This document shows, in pieces, positions 13,663-26,800 of a stretch of 64,000 nucleotides of DNA. Position 1 is the first letter of the stretch. Every line of letters begins with the position of its first letter. The DNA comes from Ophiodon elongatus. Its lineage: Eukaryota > Chordata > Actinopteri > Perciformes > Hexagrammidae. The notes under the pieces are model-generated. The model made no database searches. It saw nothing but the letters and a program-made list of their open reading frames with translations, and was not told where the DNA came from. The stretch is from contig JACSYO010000081.1 in the NCBI GenBank assembly GCA_016806645.1, positions 2,501 through 66,500 on the forward strand. Reading direction: 5' to 3'. A program made the translations under genes and the position numbers.

Positions 13663-16145
13663 CCGACGCCCTGCTCCCGTCACTGAATCCCTGCAAACCC
13701 TTCAGGCTGCCTGGCTGTACCTTTACTTCCCCTCGGTGTGTTACGCTCTGATGCCGACCTGGACTGTCCCCCTCAGGCTCGTCCCAGTTTTCTCTTCTTC
13801 ACATGAACTCATCTCGTCAAAGATAGACAAACATGTCATCTCACGTGATGTGTGTGCTCGAGGATACCACACTGAACATTGCACTTGTTATTTATTGTTT
13901 CCCTCACGTCCACTTCGGTGTCTCTCACTTTCTCTCTTGCACTTTTATGGCATAGGTTTTCATCTGCTGTAATCCACATCTTTCATGTCTTGTTAGTCGT
14001 TGTTAGACTCATTTGTGAATCACAACTCTATATTCAGGATGGCCGCGCATGAAATATAACCTAAAGTGCCATTTGGTGGCACCAATATTCTCCCCTGCCT
14101 TATCATGTGGTTGTGTTGCTAGTTCTGACACAGATTTTATTTGTTATCATAACTTTTGTTATTAGTAATGCTATAAGGCACCATACTCATTGTTCAAATG
14201 TATAATGTTTTTTATTTAATTTCTCTTAAAGAGAGATTACATTTCCCTGCGCAGTCTGAAAGATCTGTTTGATTTGGAGTCAGGGATTTTGTATTTTTCT
14301 TAAATTCAGCATTTTATTTCTCCAACAAATCAGTGAGGATGCATGACGTAATTTCTTCTAACATTTGTACTGGTGACACGGTCCAATCCTGACTTTGAGG
14401 GATGTAGCGAAATGTCAAATATGGGGATATTGTTGCAAAGGGGGCCGGATAACAGACAATAGTTTTCAGTTTTTCAAAGAATGTTGCCATGTTTATGCAG
14501 TTCTGGTTGGATCAAAACACGGCATAATAATAAGAATAGAAATAGAAGAAGAAGAAAAATGTGGCATACTGTTAACTACACGTTTGCCCTCCCAGAACTG
14601 AATACACGTAGGTTGAATTATGAACAGCATATTGAGTGTTACTCATAACTAAGAAAAATCTGGACACGATTAATGTGATAAGGACGCAAAGCAAGAAACT
14701 TCTGGGGATTTCCAGGGGAGGCTCGCCTGGAAACTTCAGTTTTTGATGAATTAAGAAATCATTGTGTAACTGTAGAATCTTTGAAATTTTAAGTCATTAC
14801 CATTTCCTCGTGATCATCTCGACTCTCGTCTGTGTTGTAATGGTAAATACCTGAGAGCTGAGGGACTCAAGTTTCTGATGTCACATGGTTTTGTCGACAT
14901 AACGGTTGAAGCTCAGGGTCAGAGGTCGTCTTTCTCTGGAGTCACGAGTTCGTCAGACCAAAGAATGTTAGATTTTATTCTTGTCATCCTGTTTAATAAT
15001 TGCACTTGTGCCCTCCATCGAATGAGTTATACAAGCATCAAAGTTCAGGAAGCATCTTAACTACTTGCAAGAACAACAAAGAAAGGAGGGGGGGGGAGTC
15101 ATTTTACACCCCATACTTTCCTCGGGTATAGAGGTGGATGTAGTCGTTGGCATTGGCCGTGTTGTCAGTTTAGTTACCGTTCAAGTATAGTGGGACCAGC
15201 ACAGTCTTTCAAATGAAACTACGGTAGTGTTCCCTTTTCTTTTGGTTTCTGCACCAGGAAGCTGCTTTCTTCTGTTTCCCACATTTTTGTTGAGTAGCAA
15301 ATGTTGAGTTGCATTGTGTTTCCTAAATCTGTGGGAGTAGAATAAAAGGCCAAACTATATCTTAATAAAGAATGCACTGTGGAGTATTTGTAGTTCATTT
15401 CAGAGCATTTCTGGATAAAAGAACACCATGTTCCACAGACCAGCGGGACTGTGCTCGTCTTTTCTCTCGTTCATTGTAACTTTGAGTCGAAGCAATAAAG
15501 CACGAGTTTTGTTGGCTCCGATATTTTTAGTGAGGTGTTGACATAGTTATTACAGTTTCACTAGGGGATACAAAAATAATCAGTATGAAATAGTGATGTG
15601 GGACAAGAAGCATTGCTTTGGATTATTTTATGAGTACCATTGGGATTGAAACGTTTGGCTTGTTAATTCAGTTGGTGTGTCTGTGAGCAATTACACCATA
15701 AAAGGGCTAAACCAGGATCACAAAAGTGTTCCTGACTTTATTTTCTCACACATATGATAAAGTGATATTTTTTCAAGTAAGGCGCGAGTACACTGGTGCC
15801 ATGGCATTTGGGATTATTTTTTATGTACCAATCATCAGGCTTCTGTAGAAATGATCGTCAATGTTTTCGTACTGCAAACGTCTACACGGCACACAAGGTC
15901 ATTCATAAATAGTGCAACTTCAAATTGTTGTCTTTTGCAACTTGTGGCTTTATTTCCATCATCCTCGATTGTTGGTACTTCATTTATGAATTACTCTGCA
16001 ACAAGTTTACACTTCTCGACAAATAATTATTTACTGGAAAAATGTTCAGAAACATGTTGAAGGATGCTTTTTTTCCTTTTTGTGAAATATGTAAAGAATT
16101 TGTGTTGCAGTGTACAAAGATGAATAAACACTGGAAATGAATGTT
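13663..16145 (+). other. aff1: AFF1 3' untranslated region
   Basis: The AFF1 reading frame closes at TGA 13660-13662 without a further required splice, and no new exon is seen before the AATAAA at 16123-16128. Two earlier AATAAA hexamers (near 15340 and 15493) could give shorter forms. The segment is AT-rich with a short run of G near 15090. Open frames here (for example 14395-14601) look random. Confidence 0.65.
16123..16128 (+). promoter_or_regulatory. aff1: Poly(A) signal of AFF1
   Basis: AATAAA followed within about 20 nt by a TG/T-rich stretch (ATGTTTTGTTGTTT). It lies about 2.46 kb after the stop codon and faces the lectin gene poly(A) signal on the other strand, about 245 bp away. Confidence 0.6.
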
Positions 16146-16371
16146 TTGTTGTTTACTCTTAATTTATTTTTTATCTTTTTTCTCAAAGGAAACAAGAATT
16201 AAAGGTCATTAAATAACCGATGAACAGTGAATTACATATACAACTTTTTTAAACTGCTGTTGCACATGAACAAAAGTTTAATACATCTTATTTTTATTGG
16301 TGTATAACAATATATACTGTACAATAGAGTTGAATCTTAAAGCACTCTGGAGACTTTATCATTATCACTGA

Positions 16372-16377
16372 TTTATT
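16372..16377 (-). promoter_or_regulatory. Poly(A) signal of the lectin receptor gene
   Basis: Reverse complement reads AATAAA, about 45 nt downstream of the stop codon (16421-16423), implying a very short 3' UTR. A further TTTATT on the plus strand near 16165 could serve as a distal site. Confidence 0.55.
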
Positions 16378-16420
16378 AAAAAAGAAAATTCAATGCACTG
16401 TACAAAACTTGAATGACAGT

Positions 16421-16912
16421 TTATGTGTCTGATTCTTCTGCGAAGTTGGGGTTGGTGAACGCGGGCTGCAACAGAAGAACAACACAACTGAGCGTTTCCA
16501 CTTCCATAAACACGTGTTCACAGCCAACAAGCTCATCAATAACTTACCACGTCAACGGGAGCGGTTGTTCTGGTTGGCAGGCTCAGGCCGCTCAGTTTAT
16601 AGCCCCGGACTCTGAAGATGTAGAACAGCAGTCCAGCTATCAAGCTGAAGATCACAATGGCTGCAATGACGGCGCCGACTATCACCCCATCATCTGTACA
16701 GAGAAAAGCACCAGATGTGTTAACACACTGTTTACATTTCAATAGTCTCTAAAGGTGCTCAACATTCAAATATGTCATCAGTTGCACATCTTAAGTTGAT
16801 TTGAAAAACAGAAGGATAAAGAAAATAGTATTTTGCACTTTGTCACACTTACTGCTGACACCCGGAACATCAGTGGGGAAAATTGGCTGACCGCCATCAT
16901 CTGTTGTGTAGT
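16421..16912 (-). other. Lectin receptor stalk, transmembrane helix and cytoplasmic tail
   Basis: Exon 16853-16912 encodes a short stalk (DDGGQPIFPTDVPG). Exon 16548-16693 encodes the membrane helix GAVIAAIVIFSLIAGLLFYI followed by the stop-transfer residues RVRGYK. Exon 16421-16465 encodes the end, PAFTNPNFAEESDT and TAA. FTNPNF resembles the aromatic and NPxF/Y endocytosis signals in receptor tails and occupies a place comparable to the aromatic motif of the mannose receptor tail. Confidence 0.85.
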
Positions 16913-19900
16913 CTGAAAAATCGGGTTCCACACGGAGAAGCTGTCAATCTGCTGCTGTTTATCTCCCAATTTGAATCTTTTCTACGACATTTTCTATCTC
17001 TTAAGAGCTTTGAAAACCCAAATGAAAGCTGCTGAAATGAGCCTGAAGTCCTATAGTCCAATCAAATGTCAAAAATGATAATAAAAAAAAGAAATCCTTA
17101 CACTGGCGGTGGCGGCATGCAAAGCCTCTCTTCAGCAGGCAGTTGTTGTCATTCCAGCGTCCGTCCTCGTACATCTCCACACAGCTCTCCTCGCCCACCT
17201 CCCCGGGGTGGAAGGCTTCATTGGGCTCACCGGGAGCCCAGTTCAGGAAGCCCAAAGACGTCCCATCTGTCCAGCCCCAGCCAACTAGGAAAATCATACA
17301 TACAAAAGCTTCTTCATTAAAAACAATTATTTTCCAAGTAGTCCTTTTATATATAAAAAAAAAAAACAGTCATCATTGTTCCTTTGTCCATTTGTTTCAC
17401 TCACAGTTGCGGTCCCTGGTGAGTCCGATCCATATGTGGTGATATTTGGTGTAGTTGAGGTTCCTGACGAACTCCACCTCCGCTCTGCTGTGGAGGGACA
17501 CCAGATCTGCTTTGACCGTCTGGCAGTAGTGGCGGGAGTCGGGCCAAGAGAAACCCTGCTGACCGTTGTACACGTAGTAACAGTAGCGGCCGTAGGGAAT
17601 CCAGAATGGCAGACATTTCCCATCACCAGGGGCGGGAGTCGGCGGCGGTTTCTCTGAGAGACAAATTAAGTGACATCATCAACACTTTAGGTTTTATACC
17701 TTGAATGACGTTTTTTTTTTTTTTGTGAAAAAAGGAAGAAAAGTCTAAGTCGGTTGACTTTGTGTTACAGACCTGAGGAGATCTTGCAGACGTAGGGTTT
17801 AGCTTGGTCACACTTGGTGTCGTTCCAGGTCCCGTGGAAAGCCCGCGAGGCGCGCATACTGACGCAGCCCTCGTCCTTGATGTTGCTGGGCTCTCCTGGC
17901 CCCCACTGAGAGAAAAACACTGGCCAGCCATCTGTCCACGAGTAGGAGCCATCTTCCTGTTTGGGTTCAATGATTAAAGAGTCACTCAAAACCTCCCCCT
18001 CTAAACCTTTTGACACACTTATATTTCAATAAGTGTAACGTCCGATGACCCTTTGGAAGGTCCCAACAACTAGGCTGGGAACCACTGGACTAAACCACCT
18101 AAACTGTAAGTAGCTACAACAGTTAAGTCCAACATACACATTGAGGAATCCGTATGAACAAACTAACGATGGAATATATATTAATATATTAGTCACCTGG
18201 GTGCTTTTTCATTTCATACTTTATGTGCATTTACTGATTTTTCCTTCTGTACTTTTACTTAAGTAGGATTAGAGTGCAGGACTTTTACATATGAAGTATT
18301 TCTACATTTTAGTATTGATATTTGTACTAACAGTTAGTGGGTTGTTTGTTCTGACCTCACACTTGATAGGTCAAATAGATCTGAAACCAAGTTTTCAGGG
18401 ACTTAAATGTCTTTTTTAATTCGCCCCTCCCGAACAGCACCTTGCGCCTGAGTCCGATCCAGGCGTCCGCTTTGCCCTGCAGCACCACTCCGGCGACGAA
18501 GGCCTGGTCGTAGCTCATGTCGATGCTGGCCAGGTTGCCTCCCTGCTGCTCGCAGGACGTCTGAGCCGCGTCCCACGTCACCGGATCCTCCACCAGCTTG
18601 TAGCAGCTCAGGTACCAGGAGATGTAGCCCTCCGGACAGGGGCTCTTGGTCGGGGGGGGAGGGTTGATGCTGCTCGCTGGTGTGGAAGCAGATGAAGCAA
18701 TGTCTATAAGTAAGGCCTGAACAGGGATTCAGCTGCTATATGTTTGAGATGTTTTTTTTTTCTGTAATTCCTGTGAGTAAAAGGAAATGAATGTTGTTTG
18801 AGCAGAAAGAAAAGCAACTGAAATGTTAACTGACATTTCTTCCTGGAGCAGACAAAGCTGTGATCCTTGTGACAGCTGTCATCGTTCCACTTGCCACTCA
18901 TCAGGGGTCCGTGAGCCAACGCCACACAGTGTTCCTGTTGGGAATGACAAGAGAGCTTCACGCTATCGAACTAGCAACTGTAGCTTTTTAAGCACAGAGG
19001 GTAGGTTTTTAGTTCTGCCTGTTAGAGAGTAAAAAAACCTTCACAGTATTTTCCACCTGCTCGGCTCTAATTATGAATAACTGTAGTGTAGGTAAAGTAT
19101 CCTCACTGTTCCTCCTGCATTGTTGGGCTCCTTGTCGTTCCAGTTGGTGTACAGCACAGGGCTGACCCCGTCACTCCAGGCGTACTGATTCTCGAGCAAG
19201 AGATCCGACAGGCCGATCCACGTGGGAAGCTCCAGGTCCCTCAGGTAGCTAGAGACAAAGTCTGGAGGAGAGGAGACAATCAAAATATAGAGACAAAGTC
19301 TTTTTGAAGCTGCACTGTTTAACTTCTCATAGATTCAGCTTACCATTCTCGTACTGGTCATCAATAACGGCCAGCTCTCCTCCTTGGTCTTTGCACCAGC
19401 TCCGAGCAGAAGACCAGTTGGCTTTAATTTCATTTTTCTTCCCTTTGAACATGAAGCACTTGTCCTTGAAGCGCATCCAATCTGCAGAGAAGGAAGGTAA
19501 ATAGGTTATATCATAGTTCATAGATAATTACAGGTTGTATAATCAGTTGCAGCTTGATTGGTGTATGTAAAATAAACTACTTTTCATGCAATAATGACAT
19601 TACATAATGTATAATAAGCAATGGGTAAGAAGGGACAGGAAGCTCCAAACAAAACCCACTATATGCTGTTCATAATTCAACCTACGTGTCTTGCTATCTG
19701 GACAGAACTTCAGTCCCAGGAATTAAATACCCGAACCAAAACACTGAACCACATTGATGCAATAAAAATAAATTAAAAAAGAATTTCAGAAAATTGTCTT
19801 AGTCTGTCAGAGTACAAAAAATGCATACTGTATTATGTCATTAAAAAGTCAAAATATAGTATGTTATAGAAATGTCCTAGTATAGTATGTCATGAAATAT

Positions 19901-22900
19901 CATAGAGTATACTATATCATCAAAAAGTCACACTAGTATAATATATCATAAAAAATATTGTATAGTGTGTCATCAAATGTCATAAAAAGTTGTAGACTTG
20001 TAGAAGTCATAGTTCAGTATGTCATAAAAAGGTCGGAGTTCCGTAAGTCATAAAACAAATGTCTATTGAGTATGTTATAAAATTGTCCTAGTATAGTATG
20101 TCATAAAAAAGTCATAGTATTCTATAGTATTCCATTAGCATGTCATAAAAAAATGTCATATGTCACATAGTCATATCGATGGCCGAATAGCAAAACCTCC
20201 TATCTGAAAAATTTACTTTTTTGAGAATACAAAAAAAAAGGATACCCAATACATAATACAAAATACAAAAAAATACAAAAAGAAAAAATTGTATATACAT
20301 ATATACAAAGTGCAGATAGGGTTATTCCCCACTTTTCCTGGATCATTTTGCAGATATGAGGTTTTGTACTTTGGCCATCGATATGCCGACTCCCTAAATT
20401 GGCACAAAGTCAACAAACTGAGGGCGGCACATGAAAAGTTCAAACAAATAGTCTTTTCCATCTCACTTTGACATTAATTATTAATAGCACGTAATTCCCG
20501 GGACACTCGCAAGGGGCCACTAGTTGCCATGCAACCAGCAGCTTTCTACAATGCGTCATCCCTAACCTGACCGACGCTTGTTAGAGGGACGCAGTTTGAC
20601 ACAGTAGCCGAGTACGGTATTAAATGTAAGCTATCGAAAGTATTTTTCACATTCAGGGGCCACACAAAATGTTTCCAAGGGCCGATGGGCCGATGGGCCG
20701 CAGGCTGCCAAAATACAACATGCATATTTACCTACGTATTACGTGTGCATGTATTAATAAAAAAAAAAGAACACACATTATTTAGTATGTTTTATGTTTG
20801 TATTCAAAAGGTGTGTGTTACCTGCAGGGCAGTTGCCCTCCCAGGGCTGCGTGGGTGGAGGAGGCGTGTGGATATCTCCGGGGAACTTCTTACAGACGTA
20901 ACCTGCTCCGGCCCGACCACAATTGGCATCATTCCATCCACCTTAACGAGCCGGAGTTCATTGTTCATATCACCAACAGTCCAATCGGTGAACAGTTCAG
21001 CACAATAAATAAAAGGATGAACGGAATGTCAATACCTTGATGTCGGTTCATCTGAACACACTGTTCCTCCCCATTGGCGTTGTTGGGCTCCCCTGGACCC
21101 CAGTGAGTGTATGACACCGGGGTGAAGTCCACCCACCTGTGCAGGTAAAACAGAGAATTCATGCACATCATAAAGAGAAAGTCCTCTCTGGAGCAGACTT
21201 TACATTGTGCGCTCAAAATAAACATCTACTGTACAGACTTCCTTTCTTAGCTGCAAATCGGAGCATCAAGGCTCCTTTTTGACTTTTCCAACTGATACTG
21301 AATGAGTGACTCATATCAAATCAAAAAATGTCCTCATATTCCACCTAGTGCGAGTGCTGTGATGTTGTCCTGGCACTTATTTTTATTATAAAAATAATGT
21401 GAAATCTAGATTTTTCCCTTCAAATTCACCTCAACACCAATCAATTAAAAACACACATACATGTATTGTCCACTTGCGATGCCAAACATCCTCATTCCAA
21501 TCCAAGCCGTGGCAACCTCGCCAGTCCCCACCTGGAAGAGTAGTACAACGTGACACAAATCATAATTCCGCAGAACATATTACAACCCATTCTGCTCAAG
21601 AAAAAGAGACGTACCATGGTGTTAACGTATGCCTGTTCGTCTCCGTTGTGGATGGAGAGGAGTGCGGCCTTTTCGGCGTAGCAGCGAGCCATAGCCGTGT
21701 GGAAGTCCACGATGTCGGTGTCGTTGTAGTAGTAGCAGATGTTGTTGTTCTTCCTCCAGCCGGGGTTAGCTCCACAATCAGGAGCTGAGGGGTTGAGATG
21801 AAACAAACATGGAGATGATCTGCTCATTATACAAAAAGAAGAAGAAGCCTACCACATGAATATATATGGGTATATTGGTTACATCAGGATACATTCACTA
21901 CTCCCTATATAACAGGTAAATTATATGTATGTACGTATTATTGTATGTCAATTTACTCTAAAGTGAGCAATAAATGTAGATTTCAGACACGTCATAAATC
22001 ATCGTCATGTGGCTCGACTGTAATTTTTGCAAAATGGGAAGCATTTTCATTGTGGGATTGCTTCCCATAGTGCATACATTACACTAGGACACTCAAACAT
22101 AATGGCAGAGGTTAAATTTAATGAGTGGGAGTAACCAACTATGTTTACTTCTGTTCCTCTTGTTTGACATAAGACATAAGTCAAAGTGCATTATGGCTTT
22201 ATTTTGTTCACTGTAAACTGTAATTATAATTTTAGCCTCGAGCAATCTAGTCTGAGCACCACTACTATTTCCACCTCCGTTGCTGTTTTACCTGTGTTGT
22301 TTTTTCTCGACAAGGATTTATTTATTTTTGTGATAGAATATTAATTAATCAGCCACCCACTGAAATGAACCACATCTCTTTCAAGATAGTTATCGCCATA
22401 CATGCTGTATCAAAGGTTTCACACTTTGAAGTGGAAGACTTAAATAAGTTGCCCTCAGCTCTAAATAAACATTCGGGAAACAAAGACTTGCTCATGCAGG
22501 TAGGACAGGTGCATTGTGGGAACAGTTTACCTGGGAGTGGAGGTGGGGGCACTGGGGGCAGGATGGGGGTCTTCCCTTTCATAATCATGCATATCCAGTC
22601 CTGGTGAGCGTCACAGTTGAGATCGTTCCACCACGAGTGGGTCCCGTTGGTGCTGCTCACCATCTCTACACATTCCTCGCGGCCCTCGTGGTTGTTGGGC
22701 TCCCCGTGACCCCAGTTGGTGTGCGAGAGAGGCGTGCCATCGCTCCAAGAATAGCCTACAGAGATGGGAATGATCGTGAGGTTTCTTTCGTGTCCCAATT
22801 ATCTTCCACCAGGGTCCACTCTGTGAATCACACATTACACTCACCTCCTTCCGTGGGGTTGTGCTTGAGGCCGATCCACTTGCTGCTGCCTTTGCTGTAT

Positions 22901-23797
22901 AGAGCGAGGAACTCTTCCTCCTCCTGGCTGTGGATGCTGACCAGATTAGCTCCTCTGCTGACACAGTCCTCGCGTGCGGCTCCCCAGCTCTTCTTCAGGG
23001 ACCAGTCCACATTGTGGAAGAGCTGTAATAAATCAGCCAATAAATCAGAACTTGAAAATCGACCGCCAACCTAATAGCCCACTGCAGAGAATCGTGGTTT
23101 TAGCTGTTTAATCCGCTTCCTTGTATACCCGGTAGCAGTTTCTGAAGTGAGGCTTAGCTGTCCACCCATCAGAGCAGCCCTGTGCGGGCGGAGGAGTCGG
23201 GGGCTTGGTGGGTGGGGTGATGTCGGGCCTGGGTTTCTCACAGACGAAGGCGTGTTTCTCTAAGCACTGCTTGTCATCCCAGAAACCACCAATCTGTCCC
23301 GTTGTCATAGCCACACAAGTACCATCCCCGTTATCTAGAGACGAAAGGGACACGTTGTGTTTCGCAACGTGCATGTACTGTATGATCCTGTCCAGCTGGT
23401 ATCAGGGTTAGCGTTAGGTCTGTACCTGGCTGGTCTCTGTCCCAGTGAGTGAAGGTGAGGGGTAAATCGTTGTCCCAGATGTAGTCGACCCCTCCAGTTG
23501 CCCCCCCTCGAGCACGCAGGCCAATCCACCACAAGCCAGTCTTTCCCGACAGTGTCACTGTAAAATGGGCCTGTTCATAACTGCAGGGAGACGAAGGGAC
23601 ACGATTGAATCAAAAACTCGAGCCGACCAGGTTGTTACATTATGATGACAGAATCCTAAAGATGCTAAATCTGCCACCATTTATATATTCATATAGTCTT
23701 TTTTTTTTCAAGCTACAGTTCAGATATTTGGCAAAGACCATTCACCTGGGCAACATCATAATAACATTCAATTCATACACACTCCAGATCACTCACT

Positions 23798-23858
<61 letters not shown>

Positions 23859-26800
23859 GCACAAAGGGTGAGGGCAAGGGTTAAATCAATACAACTGTGC
23901 CCCTACAAATAATGTGTCATGCTATTGCTGTCCAGAAAACACAAAGAAATCTGAGAAAGGGAGAAACATTTTTGTTTTATAAACAACTGTTACAACTTTG
24001 TCTGCAAATAAAGTGAAGAAACTGACTTCATTAATCAAAAGGTGAACAAAATACATTATTGCACACATTATGATTTAAAAGTAAGAGTTTTCCCTTTCCG
24101 AGGATGATAAAGGAATGGAGATAGGTTGTCACTCACATGTCTCCGATGTGCAGCAAGAAGCCGTCCTGCTCTTTACAGAAGGCCTTAGCATCCGACCAGC
24201 TCCTGGTGCTCTCCTCCATCCAGTAGCAGGAGTAGCCGTATGCATCCCAGCCCTGACACACAGTCTCGTTACACAACATACACTCTAGCTCTCTTCCAAC
24301 AGGTATCATAACTTAAAAAAAGAACAGAAAAATAAGGTGTGTGGTTAGGTTTTGCCCTACCTGAGGGCATCCGTACACAGTGGGTTTTACAGAGGGCACT
24401 GGATAATGTGCTTTGGGCATTTTGCACATGTAGGTATTGAGCTCTGTACAGGACACATCGTTCCATCGTCCCGTCTGAAACAGATGTGAAATTAACAATA
24501 AGAGGATGAATAATGATACACTTTCGGACGAATTTTGGCTTTGTATTTGTATTTGTAGTATAAAATGTATGATGCTGGTGTGCGAGACTGTTTTTCCATT
24601 CTTCTCACCTGGTGTAACATCTCGACACAGTCTTCAGTGAACCCATCGTGGTTGTTGGGCTCCCCTGGAGCCCAGTGAGTGAAGGTCACCATGTGTTCGT
24701 CAGACCAGGTGAACATACCAGTCACAAACAGGTCATTCAGACCAGTCCACACGTCACTGGTGGCTATAAAAGACAACCCAAAAAAAAAGAAGAAAAAGCA
24801 ATTAGCTTTCTTCATGTGCTTCCTTTTTATTTTCTCTCTCTGGGCAGCCTACCAAAGGCCACAAGCTGACTGTGTCAAAATTAAATCAATACCTGTAAAT
24901 ATTTTATGTTGGAGTGGATAAGAGATCATTTTAAATCATTTTTAAATCATTAAACTAGCTTTCAGCTCCTTCATTCCTAAATCCATACCCATGTACAGGT
25001 AGCTTTCCAGCCAGCTCTGCTCCGTCATCGAGAGGACGGATACGAGTTCAGCACCCAGAGTCCTGCAAGTGTCCTGGGCATCATGCCAGGTCTTTTTGTC
25101 TCCAAAAGGTTTGTAGCAGAAGTCTCCAAACTCATACCAGTCAAGCCCAGAACACCGTAGCTCTGTAGCACAGAACTTAGAATCAGTGCAATCATCATGA
25201 ATGGAAAAATACACAACAACACACACAATGTTCACTTTTTATATGTAAAATAGTGTCTGCTCAGAGGAAAGAGAATTAAGGGATCGTAAATGCATCTCAA
25301 CTCACCCCCATCTGCAAAAGTGTAAGACATGCCAAAGGTTCCATCATATCTGTAGAAAAATAGACGTGTTGTTGAATTTGCCTCCCAGGACTGCACAAAG
25401 AACAGGGATTTGGTTTGAAACCCGGCTACTTACTGTAATGTGGTGATGCCATTCCTGGTGGAGCCGGCATAGAAGTCCTGTCCCGCAACTTTCAACAAAG
25501 TACAGTCTCCTCCGATGTCATTTAATACCACTCCAGCATGGATAGCTGCAGCACAGATGTTTGAGTCCTGTTCGAGGAGACGGAGCAGAGAGAGAAGTAC
25601 ATATTTATATTTAAAAATGACATCCTTCCTCAACACTGTACAGAACTCGTGATACAGATAGGACAATACGCTCGCATACCCCACGATATACTGTAGTGCC
25701 GTACACTGTGTGATAAGTGTTGCCACAGCGTGCTGGACAATGGACACTGAAAGAGACATGATAATCAGTTGCTTCTGTGTGTTTGATGGATGGAAATATC
25801 ACAAGAAAAGTACGTTATCGTGCAGAATACAAATGCTACATATAATACGCAGAACATCACTATGTTTAAAAATGTCACTTCAGGTTTCACTCACGTCATC
25901 TTATCGCTGGCAAAGTTGAAGTGGGGCCTATTGGCGCATGTGATTGCATCTGTTGAAACAATTTTGAATTATTGACCATCAGTGTTTATTTGTGACAGTA
26001 TCACAGTAGACCGATAATAACATTTGTGGGGGGGAATTTGGACGTAGATTTGTAACACGAGCAAATCGGTTTTCTTACAGTCCGGTGTGCATCCTAACAC
26101 GTCGAAGCGAAGGCCTGCCTGTCCACTGAACTCCAGTACGAGGATGCGGACGTACTGAGTCGACATAGGTGTCCCCAGCAGCTGAGTTACAGGACTGTTT
26201 CGGTCCGTTGCGCCTGGGAAAAACTGGACATGATGGAAATCCAAAATGACTACCTGTTCTCCGTCTTCACAGTCAGGAAGGCTCTTGACTGCTGTGTAAT
26301 GTCCCAGTTTGTCGGGTGGCCGTCTGTGCTCACTTACCTGCCCGTCAGCATTGCAGTCAGTCCAGCTTGTTCCGTCCATACTGTGCTGGATCGTGAATTT
26401 GGTGAGCCAGTGGTTGTTTTGAGGACAACCCTGGATGACTATTCCTGTGACTTTTCTGGTCTGGCCAAGGTTTACCATGATCCAGCTTAAGGTTGCTGGA
26501 GGAGAGTACATTAGATATAGTATGAGGATAATGTGAGGATTCCAGTTCAACATCAAGTAGAGATGAAACCCAGTCTTCACCTTTGACCATCTATTAAAAT
26601 ATTATTTCATATGTGTGACCGCCGGGTTGGTACGTACGGATTCCTGAAGGCATCCAGCAGGAATTTCCATTCAAACGGGCTTTGTTGGGAGTGAAGGCAC
26701 CAATGGAGGAAGAAGCGGAGAGCTGAGTGTCCGTGATATTCCCGGCCTCGACTCCCAGGCTGCGCAGACACACTGCGAGCAAATCAAAACATTAGCATTC

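Larger units (their letters stand above)
17102..25162 (-). other. Lectin receptor C-terminal CTLD array (CTLD6-12)
   Basis: Exons: 24989-25162, 24609-24763, 24361-24474 (CTLD6); 24137-24252, 23426-23580, 23129-23334 (CTLD7 and start of 8); 22845-23022, 22531-22755 (CTLD8); 21615-21784, 21461-21531, 21036-21136, 20822-20941 (CTLD9); 19344-19481, 19107-19261, 18835-18934 (CTLD10); 18441-18676, 17773-17956 (CTLD11); 17405-17653, 17102-17284 (CTLD12). CTLD6, 8, 9, 10 and 12 carry the mannose-type EPN plus WND; CTLD11 has EPS plus WND; CTLD7 has QPG plus WDD. Pro-rich hinges such as PPTKPPTPPPAQ and PPVPPPPLPG separate most units. The CTLD11 exon uses a weak donor (GTGCTG); running on to 18361 would insert about 28 residues into the fold. 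Confidence 0.83.

Noticed and set aside
23605..23871. Open frame through the (CA)n array
   Set aside because: Alternating Thr-His is a repeat artefact within a lectin intron.
26224..26337. Continuous reading frame through the F5/8C domain without an intron
   Set aside because: The frame is open, but a GTAAGT donor follows DGQ and a CAG acceptor precedes FFPGATDRN; removing the 114 nt gives the normal domain length and alignment, while keeping it inserts 38 unrelated residues.
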